22,423 nucleotides of DNA from Fen-999 sp964469455 (GCA_964469455.1 CAYXZX010000026.1:1-22423), one strand, 5' to 3'; shown: positions 1 to 8,947, counted from the stretch's first letter. Translations and numbers: made by a program. The notes: generated by a model not told the origin, from the letters alone.

Positions 1-546
1 CGCAAGTCCCTCGAGCACGCATGTCAGTCACCACCATTTATGAAATGAGTTCTAGCAACCATCCCGGCCAAGAGCTTGAGTGCGTGCCCGCCTGTTCATC
101 AATCCCCCGGGGGCGAAAAGCTTTGGGCGTAAAGCACCATTGGCCGTGGTAGCGAATTCGACTACTATCTCTCCACAGAAATTGCGATTTAGGCGCGACA
201 GGGTGGGTTACGGGATGGCGAGTTGCAGTTGAAGCCATTTTGAAGTTGATCGGTTGACCGCGTTGAACGACAAAGCTTCAGTTAAGTTCTGACGGTCCGT
301 AATACAGGTTATGGTCGGGAGCGCCATTGGAAATCGCCGGAACGTGAATTGAATCCCACGCGCTGAACAACGCGGAAACCGTGCTATCCAGTGTCCTGCC
401 TGCCGTCTCTGCGCCACATCACCTTACGGGCTTCGTTCAAGCGTCTTTTGCCGGTCCTTCTGGCGAGTATCGTTGCAGCTATCGGAGTCATTGACGAAAG
501 TAAGAGCGTAGCGGTCGTGTCGTAGCTGGTTGCGGGTTCAACTATC
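1..546. other. Left-edge region without a convincing gene
   Basis: No reading frame here has the composition or motifs of a real protein. The frames on both strands are short and rich in Arg, Ser and Pro, as expected of chance ORFs. There is a 10-bp C5G5 palindrome at 104-113. A 44-codon plus-strand frame from a GTG at 391 to the stop at 525 has an apparent hydrophobic stretch after a basic segment, but no recognisable domain. I see no clear -35/-10 pair for the gene that begins at 547. The region probably holds that gene's promoter and possibly decayed sequence, but I cannot show either. Confidence 0.5.
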
Positions 547-981
547 GTGCATCGAAATATCCGAAGAACCTTTGCCGTCTTGTCTGCGGTGCTCATGCTA
601 GCCATTGGCGCGCGGGCGGCCGACCTGGTGGTGATCGCCAATCCAGAATCGCCGGTGGCAGCCCTTTCCAAAGAGCAGGTGACCGATCTCTTCCTCGGCA
701 AAGCCACATCACTTCCTGGCTTCTGTTGCCCGATGCTGATCGATCAGCCGGAGTCCAGCCCCTTGCGCGAAGTGTTCTACAGCAGCGTTACGGGCAAATC
801 GGCGGCGCAGGCGAAGTCGGGATGGGCGAAGCTGTACTTTACCGGTAAGGCACTGCCGCCCAAGGAAGGCGGCAGCAGCGATGAAATCCGGAAAATGGTG
901 GCCGGCAACAAGAACATGCTGGGTTATGTCGAGAAATCGATGGCTGATGCCAGCGTGAAAGTCGTTTTCGGTGCGCCATGA
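547..981 (+). CDS. Small periplasmic phosphate-binding-like protein (PstS-like, half length)
   Basis: The 144-residue product has a Sec signal peptide (about residues 1-24, cleavage after ARA) and a mature part that resembles the N-terminal part of PstS-type (PBP-like) substrate-binding proteins. Visible family features are a VVIANPESPV opening strand, the SKEQVTDLFLGK segment, DQPESSPLRE, a WAKLYFTGK stretch and a closing NMLGYVEKS. Full PstS proteins are about 320 residues. This one is less than half that, like the short family members found next to porins and sensor kinases rather than next to pstCAB. No ABC transporter genes lie nearby, so a sensory or delivery role is more likely than uptake (inference). 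The start is a GTG with no clear Shine-Dalgarno. Residues 60-61 are adjacent cysteines, which is unusual. The downstream barrel gene starts within or just after its end. The ligand is unknown; phosphate is only a family-based guess. Confidence 0.8.
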   Translation: MHRNIRRTFAVLSAVLMLAIGARAADLVVIANPESPVAALSKEQVTDLFLGKATSLPGFCCPMLIDQPESSPLREVFYSSVTGKSAAQAKSGWAKLYFTGKALPPKEGGSSDEIRKMVAGNKNMLGYVEKSMADASVKVVFGAP

Positions 982-1024
982 TCGGAGTGGAAATAATGCC
1001 GGACGAACTCGATGGGGATTTGAA

Positions 1025-2170
1025 GTGACGACATTTCGCGCCTGGATGGTGCTTGGCTTGGTCATGGGTCTGCTGCCGCCCTTGCGGCAGGCTCAGGCTG
1101 TCGAATTCACCGGTTCCGGCTTTCTGACTTTCGCTGCCGGGAAGATGCTAAAGGGCGAGACTTCCGATGCCTTTTTTGTCAGCGACTACGGCCAAGGCGG
1201 CATCTACGAGAAGAGCAAGGGCTGGTCGCTCCGTCCCGACAGCAAACTGGGCTTGCAAGGCGTTGCCACCTTCAATCCCGAATGGTCGGCCACCGTGCAG
1301 GTCGTCTCGCGTGGCGCGCGCGATGGCAAGGTCAATCTGGAATGGCTGTATCTGACCTACAAGGCATCGGAAAACCTGGCGCTGCAGGTGGGCCGCAAGC
1401 GGCTGCCGCTGTTCTATTATTCGGAGTCGCAGGATGTCGGCATCGCGCTGCCGTGGTTGCGACTGCCGCCACCAGCCTACGGCTGGGACGTGGTGAACTT
1501 CAATGGCGCAAACCTGATTTACCGCAACCGGATCAGCGACTGGAATTCCGTCGCCGAAGCGTTTTATGGCAACGAGTCGCGACGCGACAATCCCTATCTG
1601 GAAATCTATAACGGTCGTGGCACCGACTGGAACGAGAAATGGAAGAATATCCACGGCGTCGCCTGGACGCTAAGCCGTGATTGGCTTGAACTGCGCTTTT
1701 CCTATGTGGGTTCCGGACTTGAATACTGGGATACGCTCGACAAGCCTGGCACTCGTGTTTCGAGCAGGCAGTCGTTCTACTCACTTGCCGCGGCGGTTGA
1801 TCGAGGCAATTGGCTGGTCCGCGGGGAGATCAGCAAGATCAAGCGGCCTGGAAGGGATTTCCAGGAGCGCGATTGGGCTACCATGCTCGGTGTCGGCTAT
1901 CGCGTCGGCAGGTGGCTGCCGATGGTGACCTACGCTCGTTTCCAGGGCCGGTACCTGGATGGCAGCCCTAACGAGCGGTTCGACGATCTTTCCCTGTCCC
2001 TGCGTTACGACCTGACGCCATCAAGTGCGCTCAAGCTGCAATACGATGCGTTCAAGGACCGCAGTGAAACCGGAATTACGTGCTATCAGGATCCGGTCAT
2101 TTGCGCCGCCGGTTCGCAGCGTTACGGCAACTCAAGGCTGATCGGCATCTCCTATGACATGGTTTTCTGA
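1025..2170 (+). CDS. Outer-membrane beta-barrel (porin-like) protein
   Basis: I prefer the GTG at 1025, with a GGGGA ribosome site about seven bases upstream. It gives a 381-residue product with a clean signal peptide ending at AQA. The frame is open back to a GTG at 971, which would overlap the previous gene. The mature part alternates aromatic and polar residues and has repeated strand-turn patterns (for example LEWLYLTYKASENLALQVGRK). It ends in a phenylalanine after SYDMV, matching the C-terminal signature recognised by the BAM complex. Two cysteines about nine residues apart near the C-terminus could form a loop disulfide. It probably forms a diffusion or ligand channel, but the specificity cannot be read. 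The stop codon overlaps the ATG of the following kinase by one base, so the two are probably translated together. Confidence 0.8.
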   Translation: MTTFRAWMVLGLVMGLLPPLRQAQAVEFTGSGFLTFAAGKMLKGETSDAFFVSDYGQGGIYEKSKGWSLRPDSKLGLQGVATFNPEWSATVQVVSRGARDGKVNLEWLYLTYKASENLALQVGRKRLPLFYYSESQDVGIALPWLRLPPPAYGWDVVNFNGANLIYRNRISDWNSVAEAFYGNESRRDNPYLEIYNGRGTDWNEKWKNIHGVAWTLSRDWLELRFSYVGSGLEYWDTLDKPGTRVSSRQSFYSLAAAVDRGNWLVRGEISKIKRPGRDFQERDWATMLGVGYRVGRWLPMVTYARFQGRYLDGSPNERFDDLSLSLRYDLTPSSALKLQYDAFKDRSETGITCYQDPVICAAGSQRYGNSRLIGISYDMVF

Positions 2171-4875
2171 TGCCCGAAGCGACATCGATCGGTAGTGCGT
2201 CTGAAACCTGGTTCGCTGCCACACTTCCCGGCTGGTTCTCGCGCCATCCACACCATTTTCTGATCCTTGCCGGCTTGCTGGTTATTGCCACCTCGTTGTG
2301 GAGCGGCTGGCTGGTGGGGCGCTACAACGAGCGCAGCCGTGACGTCGAGCTCGCGAGGGAACTCAGCAGCTATGCTGCGACCCTGGATGGCGGCACCACC
2401 AATAGTCGCCTGATGGGAGCCCTCATCCGGCAAGGCCGCTCGGATGTGCTGGCGGCACGGTTGATGAAGAAGGAGTTGTCCGCCCGGGAGAAGGCCGACG
2501 TCGAGGCCGAACTCGACGAGGTACGATCGCTCTTCTTCGTACGTGAAGTCTTCCTGATCGGCGCCGAGGGCATTTCTCTCGTCTCCGGCGTTGCGGAAGG
2601 TGAAGAAAAATACGTGTCCGAGATCGTTCCCCGATTCCTGAAGGGTGCGATCGAGCAGGGGATGCCCACCGTCTATCCGGCGATTCGCAAAGGCAAGACG
2701 GGTCATGACATGGGCATCTATCTTTCCGCCCCAGTCCATTCCATGAAGGATCCCAGCGCGGCGCCGAGTGGCGCCATCGGCGCAAAAATCGACATGGATC
2801 GGCTCACCATGCTGCTGACAAGTTGGTCGGGCGGCCCGGCAGTGCTGCTTTCGCCACACGGGGTGGTATACGCCGCAAGCCGCGAGGACTGGAATCTGCG
2901 ACCGACCCGGCGGGTGACACCGAATCGCCTGCAAGAGATTCGTTCCAGCAGGCAGTTTGGCGATGTCTTCGATGGAACCCAGAATTCGACGCTTCCTTTT
3001 GACCGCGAGATGCAGAGGGCCGAGGTGGACGGAGAGTCCTATGCCCTGGCTGCCCAGTCCCTGGATTGGGATGCCCAGAGCGGGGAGTGGGCGATTGTAT
3101 TGTTCGATCGGCGCTTGCCTTGGTGGCACCAGCCGACGGCCCTGGCGCTGGCTACGTTGGCCGGGTTAGCGATGGCAGGATTGCTGTTCTGGATCTACTA
3201 CTTGCAGATCACATCGGAAAAGTTGATGCAGGCAAGGCACCAGGCGGACAGCGCGAACCGGGCCAAGAGCGAATTTCTCGCGACGATGAGCCATGAAATT
3301 CGCACACCGATGAACGGAATTCTCGGCATGAACTCCCTGCTGCTGGATACCGCGCTCAGCAAAGAGCAGCAGGAGTTGGCAGAAACCGTGCAAACCAGCG
3401 CCGAATCGCTGCTTGGTCTATTGAACGACATTCTTGACTTCTCGAAGATCGAGGCCGGCAAGCTGGAAATGGAGATCATCGAGTTCGACCTCCACGCCAT
3501 GCTAGATGATTTCGGCTACCTGCTGGCCACGCGCGCGCAAGAGAAGGGTTTGGAGTTCATCTATTCGATGGCGCCGGATGTGCCAACTCAGCTGCGTGGA
3601 GACCCGGGACGGCTGCGCCAGGTGCTGACCAACCTGACGGGCAATGCCATCAAGTTTACCCACAAGGGCGAGGTGAGTGTTCGGGTGGAGAAAGATGAAG
3701 TCGTCGACGGCACTGCCCGGTTACGGTTTACGGTCACGGATTCCGGAATCGGCATTCCGGAAGCCAAGTGCGACCGGCTGTTCCAGAAGTTCACCCAGAT
3801 CGATTCCTCGACCACGCGCAGATATGGCGGCACGGGTCTCGGACTGGCGATATCGAAGATGCTGGTTGAGATGATGGAGGGCGAAATCGGTGTCAGCAGC
3901 CGTGAAGGAGAAGGATCGCGCTTCTGGTTCACGGCTTGCTTCCCGATTTGCGAAACCCGGCAGCGCGTCATCCCCGCGCAGCTCATGATTCGCGGTGTCC
4001 ATGTTCTGGTCGTCGATGACAACACGACCAACCGAAAGATGATGGGAACGCAACTGGGCGTGTGGGGTGCCCAGGTGGGATTCGCCGAGGACGGTCCGAC
4101 CGCGTTGGCGCGGCTTGACGAGGCCGCGGCAAGCGGATCGCTTTACCGCATCGCCATCCTCGACATGGACATGCCCGACATGAGCGGCGAGGAGTTGGGT
4201 CGGCGCATCCGCGCCGACCGCCGTTACGATGCCATGAGCATGATCATGATGACGTCGGTCGGACAGCGCGGCGATGCCAGGCGTTTCCGCGAGGCCGGTT
4301 TTGCCGCTTACCTGACCAAGCCTGTGCGTGAGTCGGACTTTGCCAATACCTTGGCGGTGGTTCTCGACAGCCCGCCTTCCGCCAAACCCGAGTCCCCTCT
4401 CGTGACGCGCCACAGCCTGCAGGAAATGAAGCACGCCGCCGCCCGCGTATTGCTGGTAGAGGACAACCTGATCAACCAGCGTGTTGCCGTCGGCCTGCTG
4501 AAGAAACTGGGCATCGTCGCGGACATCGCCAATAATGGTCTCGAGGCGATCGCCGCCCTGAAAGAGTTCCGCTACGAACTGGTTTTGATGGACTTGCAGA
4601 TGCCGGATCTGGGCGGGATGGAGGCGACGCGGCGAATCCGGGACCCCGAGGAGGATGTGCTCGATCACGACGTGCCCATCATAGCCCTCACCGCCAACGC
4701 CATGGAGAGCGATCGGGAAGCCTGCCTGCAGGCAGGCATGAACGACTACCTGGCGAAGCCCATCGATCTCGCGGCACTCAGTGACAAGCTTGCCCTATGG
4801 CTGCCCGTGCAGAAGCCGGCCCCCTGCGCAGCGCAGCCCGGGAAGGAGGAATCCTTTGCTTCGGACCGGCACTGA
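2170..4875 (+). CDS. Membrane-bound hybrid histidine kinase with two receiver domains
   Basis: This is a 901-residue sensor kinase. Transmembrane helices at about 29-50 and 323-344 flank a periplasmic sensor of about 270 residues, Cache-like in size and layout but not assigned by clear motif. The HisKA domain carries the phospho-accepting His375 in MSHEIRTPMNG. The HATPase domain shows the N box (TGNAIKF), the G1 box (DSGIGIP) and the G2 box (GGTGLGLAIS). Two receivers follow. REC1 begins HVLVVDDN with Asp665 in LDMDMPDMSG, and REC2 begins RVLLVEDN with Asp808 in MDLQMPDLGG. There is no Hpt domain, so onward phosphotransfer would need a protein encoded elsewhere. The ATG shares one base with the barrel gene's stop codon. 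This points to co-translation with the barrel and binding protein, and suggests that the kinase reads something they bind or admit (inference). Confidence 0.92.
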   Translation: MPEATSIGSASETWFAATLPGWFSRHPHHFLILAGLLVIATSLWSGWLVGRYNERSRDVELARELSSYAATLDGGTTNSRLMGALIRQGRSDVLAARLMKKELSAREKADVEAELDEVRSLFFVREVFLIGAEGISLVSGVAEGEEKYVSEIVPRFLKGAIEQGMPTVYPAIRKGKTGHDMGIYLSAPVHSMKDPSAAPSGAIGAKIDMDRLTMLLTSWSGGPAVLLSPHGVVYAASREDWNLRPTRRVTPNRLQEIRSSRQFGDVFDGTQNSTLPFDREMQRAEVDGESYALAAQSLDWDAQSGEWAIVLFDRRLPWWHQPTALALATLAGLAMAGLLFWIYYLQITSEKLMQARHQADSANRAKSEFLATMSHEIRTPMNGILGMNSLLLDTALSKEQQELAETVQTSAESLLGLLNDILDFSKIEAGKLEMEIIEFDLHAMLDDFGYLLATRAQEKGLEFIYSMAPDVPTQLRGDPGRLRQVLTNLTGNAIKFTHKGEVSVRVEKDEVVDGTARLRFTVTDSGIGIPEAKCDRLFQKFTQIDSSTTRRYGGTGLGLAISKMLVEMMEGEIGVSSREGEGSRFWFTACFPICETRQRVIPAQLMIRGVHVLVVDDNTTNRKMMGTQLGVWGAQVGFAEDGPTALARLDEAAASGSLYRIAILDMDMPDMSGEELGRRIRADRRYDAMSMIMMTSVGQRGDARRFREAGFAAYLTKPVRESDFANTLAVVLDSPPSAKPESPLVTRHSLQEMKHAAARVLLVEDNLINQRVAVGLLKKLGIVADIANNGLEAIAALKEFRYELVLMDLQMPDLGGMEATRRIRDPEEDVLDHDVPIIALTANAMESDREACLQAGMNDYLAKPIDLAALSDKLALWLPVQKPAPCAAQPGKEESFASDRH

Positions 4876-5040
4876 GACAGGCGTCGCCCCGGCATGAGGT
4901 GTGCCGCGCCATGCTTCTGGAGTTTGAGACTCCCGCTTCGGCGTATCGCCAAGACTGACTTTCACGGAAGTGACTCCAAAGGCGATTGCAGCACAAGCTG
5001 GCGTAAAGTGCGCGATTTGGACCCAATGCCCTCCTGACCC

Positions 5041-8000
5041 ATGGACAACAAGCGCACGCTTCGAAATGCAGTCTGGGTGATAGGCCTGCTCGCAATCGTC
5101 GCGGCTGTAATCGCGGCGATATACCTGCGTCGATCGGTGCTGGACGGCCAAGTCGAAATAACGCGAAACCTGTCCAGATCGATCGCCAACAACCTGGAAA
5201 GCACCCTTGGCACCATCGACTACGTTCTGCATGTGTCCGCCGATGAAATCCAACATCTCAAGGAAATCCGCCAGGATGACTACCAGCAGGTAACGGATTT
5301 TCTTGCCAGGCAACAGGAGCACTTTCCCGAAATCGACCTGTTGCGGGCGACCAATGCCCAGGGGGAGGCAATCTGGGGCAAGGGCGTTGACCCGGCTCAG
5401 CGAGCCAGCCTCGCGCAGCGCGACTACTACAAGAAGCTTCGGGATGATTCGCGGTTGGGGATGCAGATCTCCGAACCGATCATCGGCAAGATTTCGCAAC
5501 GCTGGATCTGGCTGATGGCTCGCCGGATCAACAATCCCGATGGAACATTTGCCGGTGTCGTCTATGCATCGCTGTTCATCGACGATCTGGTCAGGATGTT
5601 CGAGCAGGTCAAGCTCACGCCCGGCAGTGCGATCAGTCTGCGCGACGAGAACATGAAGGTCGTTGCGCGCACCACCTTCGATGGCACCCCTCCGCTTCCG
5701 ATCGGCGATAGCCGCCTGTCCGAGGGACTTCAAAGCGAGTTGGTGCTTGGATCTTCCGAGGGGACGTACGAAAGCGGGGCGTCCACCGCCGACGGTATCG
5801 ATCGAGTCTACACGTTCCGGCATAGCGACAAGTACGGCTTCACGCTGTTGGTTGGCATCCCGAAGTCGTACATCACCATGGTATGGCTGAAACTGGCATC
5901 GATGGTCCTGGCGTTGCTGGTGATCTTTCTCATGAGCCTGATGCTGGTCACCAAACACCTCGAACGCAAGCTCGCGGATCGTCTGGAAAGCGAAGCGCGA
6001 ACGGCACGCGAAGAAGAACGAAGCCTGCTCAAGATACTGATAGGGACCATCCCGAACCTGATCTGGTTGAAAGATCTCGATGGCGTCTATCTCGCGTGTA
6101 ATCGCGAATTTGAACGGTTTTTTGGTTTTCCCGAATCGGAAATCGTCGGCAAGACAGATTACGACTTCGTTGACAAGGAACTTGCGGATTTCTTCCGCCA
6201 ACACGATCGCGCCGCCGTCTTGGCGGACAAACCGACCGTCAACGAGGAATGGATCACCTATGCCGACGATGGCCACCGTGCCTTGCTGGTGACCACCAAG
6301 ACACCGATGCGCAGGCCAGATGGCGGCCTGATCGGTGTTCTCGGGGTTGCCCACGATGTAACGCAGGAACGGCAGGCGGAAGCGGCGTTGCGCGAAAGCG
6401 AGGAGCGCTTCCGCCGACTGTTCGAGTCGTCACCCGACGCAGTCTGGATGATGGAAGGCCATCGATTCCTGAAAGGCAATCCTGCTGCCGTGCAGATGTT
6501 TGGCGTAGCCGATGACGAAGCGTTCGCTGGCCTGCATCCATCGGAGATCTCTCCCATCTTCCAGCCCGACGGCGAGAGATCTGCCGAGAAAGCCGAGCGG
6601 TTGATGAGGCTTGTCGATGAACAAGGAACGCAGCGCTTCGAGTGGATTCATAAGCGAGTTGACGGCACGGAATTCGATGCCGAAGTGACGCTATTCTCGA
6701 TTGACCTTCGGGGTGAGAGGGCTCTTTATGGAGTGATCCGGGACGTTACCGATCGAAAGCGCGCAGAGCGTGAGCTGGATCAGTATCGCCTCAGGCTTGA
6801 AGACTTGGTCGCCGAGCGAACCCGGGATCTCCAGCGGACTCACCAGCAATTGGAGGACACGCAGTTCGCCATGAATAAGGCAGGGATCGGCGTCGAATGG
6901 TTGGATGCCAAGAGTGGCCGACACCTATATGCCAATGAGTTCGCGGCAGAGCTGTTGGGTTACACGCAAGAAGAAATGCTCGAGTTGAGCGTTTCGGACA
7001 TCAATCCGGAGTTTCCCCCGGACCGCTTCCGGGAAGCTGCAGACGTTATTCGCCAGCGAGGAAGTATCCGGATGGAAACGGTGCACCAGCGCAAGGACGG
7101 GCGCCTCATCCCGGTCGAGGCAATTGTTCATGGCTCCACCAACTCATCGGGTGTGATGGATCGTTTCGTTGTCTTCGTCACGGATATCACTACCCGTAAG
7201 CAAACTCAACAGAGTCTCGTCGAGGCGAAACAAGCAGCTGAAGCCGCCAACGTTGCGAAGAGCGCCTTCCTGGCGAACATGTCGCACGAGATACGGACGC
7301 CGTTGAATGCCATCACTGGCATGGCCTATCTCATCCGCCGAACCGGTCTGATGCATGAACAGACGGAGCAGATGGCCAAGCTCGAAGGGGCGAGTGAACA
7401 TCTGCTTGGCATCATCAACGCCATCCTCGAACTGTCCAAGATCGAAGCCGGCAAGTTCGTCCTGGAAGCAGCACCTGTCCATGTCGAAAGCGTGATCGGC
7501 AACGTCTTGTCCATTCTGCGCGAACGCGCCGAAGCCAAGCACCTGCCCCTGGTCACCGAAGTCGACGCCTTGCCCGCCGACCTGGTCGGTGATCCCACCC
7601 GGCTCCAGCAAGCCTTTCTCAACTACGCGAGCAACGCCATCAAGTTTACCGAGGCCGGCAGCGTCGCCCTGCGGGTCAAGCGCGTCGAGGAGGATGCAGA
7701 GAGCGCGTTGGTCCGGTTCGAGGTTCAGGACACCGGGATCGGCATCGATCCTGACGTATTGTCCCGCCTGTTTGCGGCCTTCGAGCAGGCAGATACCTCG
7801 ACCACCCGCAAGTACGGCGGGACGGGCTTGGGCTTGGCCATTACCAAAAAGATTGCTGAACTGATGGGTGGCACGGCCGGTGCCGAAAGCGTACCGGGGG
7901 TCGGCAGCACCTTCTGGTTTACTGTCCGGCTGAAGAAGGGATCGGCGGAAGCGTCGGCCACCCAACATCACCATGACGAATCTGCCGAAGAGATCCTGAA

Positions 8001-8394
8001 GCGCGACTTTCGGGGCACGTTGATTCTTCTTGCGGAGGATGAACCCATCAACCTGGAGATTGCCCGGACGCTGCTGGAGGATGCCGGGCTGGTGGTAGAT
8101 ACGGCGGAGGACGGTGCCGAGGCATTGCGCAAGGCGGCCGAGAAAGACTACGCCTTGATCGTGATGGACATGCAGATGCCACGGATGGATGGATTGGAGG
8201 CGACGCGCCGGATACGGCGGCTACCTCAGCGTGGTCAAACTCCGATCCTGGCGATGACCGCCAATGCTTTTGCCGAAGACAAGGCGCGCTGCTTCGAGGC
8301 GGGCATGAACGACTTCATCGCCAAGCCGATAGACCCCGGCCTTCTGTTCGCCGCCACTCTGGCCTGGCTGAAGCCAACTGTAGTGTCCGACTAA
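5041..8394 (+). CDS. Hybrid histidine kinase, Cache-like sensor with three PAS domains and one receiver
   Basis: The 1117-residue protein has transmembrane helices at about 11-28 and 281-303. Between them is a periplasmic domain with the pattern of a double Cache sensor (QRDYYKKLRDD, then ISEPIIGK and DGTFAGVVYAS). Three cytoplasmic PAS segments follow at about 330-445, 455-570 and 610-720, with a coiled-coil-like stretch near 574-610. HisKA has His749 in MSHEIRTPLNA. The HATPase shows SNAIKF, DTGIGI and GGTGLGLAIT. The C-terminal receiver has Asp1043 in MDMQMPRMDG. No Hpt or output domain is present. The ATG is the first possible start, because a TGA in the same frame lies two codons upstream. 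No Shine-Dalgarno is visible. A 165-bp gap separates it from the previous kinase, so it may be co-transcribed or have its own promoter. The extracellular signal is unknown. Confidence 0.92.
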   Translation: MDNKRTLRNAVWVIGLLAIVAAVIAAIYLRRSVLDGQVEITRNLSRSIANNLESTLGTIDYVLHVSADEIQHLKEIRQDDYQQVTDFLARQQEHFPEIDLLRATNAQGEAIWGKGVDPAQRASLAQRDYYKKLRDDSRLGMQISEPIIGKISQRWIWLMARRINNPDGTFAGVVYASLFIDDLVRMFEQVKLTPGSAISLRDENMKVVARTTFDGTPPLPIGDSRLSEGLQSELVLGSSEGTYESGASTADGIDRVYTFRHSDKYGFTLLVGIPKSYITMVWLKLASMVLALLVIFLMSLMLVTKHLERKLADRLESEARTAREEERSLLKILIGTIPNLIWLKDLDGVYLACNREFERFFGFPESEIVGKTDYDFVDKELADFFRQHDRAAVLADKPTVNEEWITYADDGHRALLVTTKTPMRRPDGGLIGVLGVAHDVTQERQAEAALRESEERFRRLFESSPDAVWMMEGHRFLKGNPAAVQMFGVADDEAFAGLHPSEISPIFQPDGERSAEKAERLMRLVDEQGTQRFEWIHKRVDGTEFDAEVTLFSIDLRGERALYGVIRDVTDRKRAERELDQYRLRLEDLVAERTRDLQRTHQQLEDTQFAMNKAGIGVEWLDAKSGRHLYANEFAAELLGYTQEEMLELSVSDINPEFPPDRFREAADVIRQRGSIRMETVHQRKDGRLIPVEAIVHGSTNSSGVMDRFVVFVTDITTRKQTQQSLVEAKQAAEAANVAKSAFLANMSHEIRTPLNAITGMAYLIRRTGLMHEQTEQMAKLEGASEHLLGIINAILELSKIEAGKFVLEAAPVHVESVIGNVLSILRERAEAKHLPLVTEVDALPADLVGDPTRLQQAFLNYASNAIKFTEAGSVALRVKRVEEDAESALVRFEVQDTGIGIDPDVLSRLFAAFEQADTSTTRKYGGTGLGLAITKKIAELMGGTAGAESVPGVGSTFWFTVRLKKGSAEASATQHHHDESAEEILKRDFRGTLILLAEDEPINLEIARTLLEDAGLVVDTAEDGAEALRKAAEKDYALIVMDMQMPRMDGLEATRRIRRLPQRGQTPILAMTANAFAEDKARCFEAGMNDFIAKPIDPGLLFAATLAWLKPTVVSD

Positions 8395-8686
8395 CCAGCC
8401 ATTTCTGGTTTCCGGGGCGATTAAGCTGATCCATTCGTCCTCCTGCGGATAGTCAGGCTTCATCCATTGGCCGGCCCGTCCTCGTGCTGGCTCATCTGGT
8501 GAGCTAGTACCCTCGTATCATTTCTGCAGACCCGATTCAATCGAGATTGCGCTGAGCGGCGGGCGATTGGGGAAAGGTCACCGCGTACGTGTATCCACGT
8601 ATGTATTGCCTCGTATTGTCGACGGTTTATCCAATGAATAATCTGCTCCACATAGAAAGCTGCATTATCCGCACAGAATCGTACCC
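8395..8686. other. Gene-free spacer with a short inverted repeat
   Basis: No credible gene is visible on either strand. The region contains a perfect 6-bp inverted repeat with a 4-base spacer (TACGTGTATCCACGTA, 8586-8601), about 85 bases before the next start codon. A small GCTCA/TGAGC hairpin lies near 8483-8497. I do not see a strong rho-independent terminator after the kinase gene. A weak promoter-like pair (TTGTCG at 8616 followed 17 bases later by TAATCT) is too poor to call. Confidence 0.5.
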
Positions 8687-8947
8687 ATGAAAAGAAGTGC
8701 CAACGTGACGAATCAGGACGGCCTGCTGATTGCCGAGCTTAGCGATGGCCGGTTATTAAGCGGCGAAAACTTGAACGGCATGGCGGTCGCGCTTTTTGAG
8801 GCCGGAGTCGAGGCACACGAAGTGGCCTACCGATGGCAATCAGGGCTTCGGATGATCTCGGCGGGGCAGCAAGTAGCCTTGCGAGCGGAACTGCATCGTC
8901 TCGAGGTTGCATTGGTTCCGCTTGGCAAGGCGACCGCAATCACGTGA
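8687..8947 (+). CDS. Small protein of unknown function
   Basis: The 86-residue frame has a plausible protein composition with alternating hydrophobic and charged segments: a likely beta-hairpin (LLIAELSDGRLLSGENL), a helix (GMAVALFEAGVEAHEVAY), then RMISAGQQVALRAELHRLE. It has no signal peptide, membrane helix or known catalytic motif. I do not recognise it. The ATG at 8687 lacks a ribosome site. A GTG at 8705 has GAAG seven bases upstream and would give an 80-residue protein starting VTNQDG, which may be the true start. It stands alone between the kinase gene and a minus-strand operon, so context says little about its job. Confidence 0.55.
   Translation: MKRSANVTNQDGLLIAELSDGRLLSGENLNGMAVALFEAGVEAHEVAYRWQSGLRMISAGQQVALRAELHRLEVALVPLGKATAIT

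Noticed and set aside
104..113. CCCCCGGGGG palindrome near the left edge
   Set aside because: It is a simple GC run with no flanking structure or gene to regulate.
384..707. Minus-strand frame of 107 codons across the start of the binding-protein gene
   Set aside because: Its composition is unlike a protein and it lies opposite a gene with a clear signal peptide and family motifs.
3721..4668. Long minus-strand frame opposite the first hybrid kinase
   Set aside because: It is a GC-rich antisense frame; the plus strand encodes unmistakable HATPase and receiver motifs.
4986..5008. TTGCAG and TAAAGT as a promoter for the second kinase
   Set aside because: The spacing is only about 11 bases, too short for sigma70.
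4795..6354. 519-codon minus-strand frame opposite the second kinase
   Set aside because: It spans the intergenic gap and the antisense of the Cache and PAS regions, with no domain pattern. High-GC codon bias produces such frames.
8483..8497. GCTCA/TGAGC hairpin as terminator of the second kinase
   Set aside because: The stem is short and no T tract follows.
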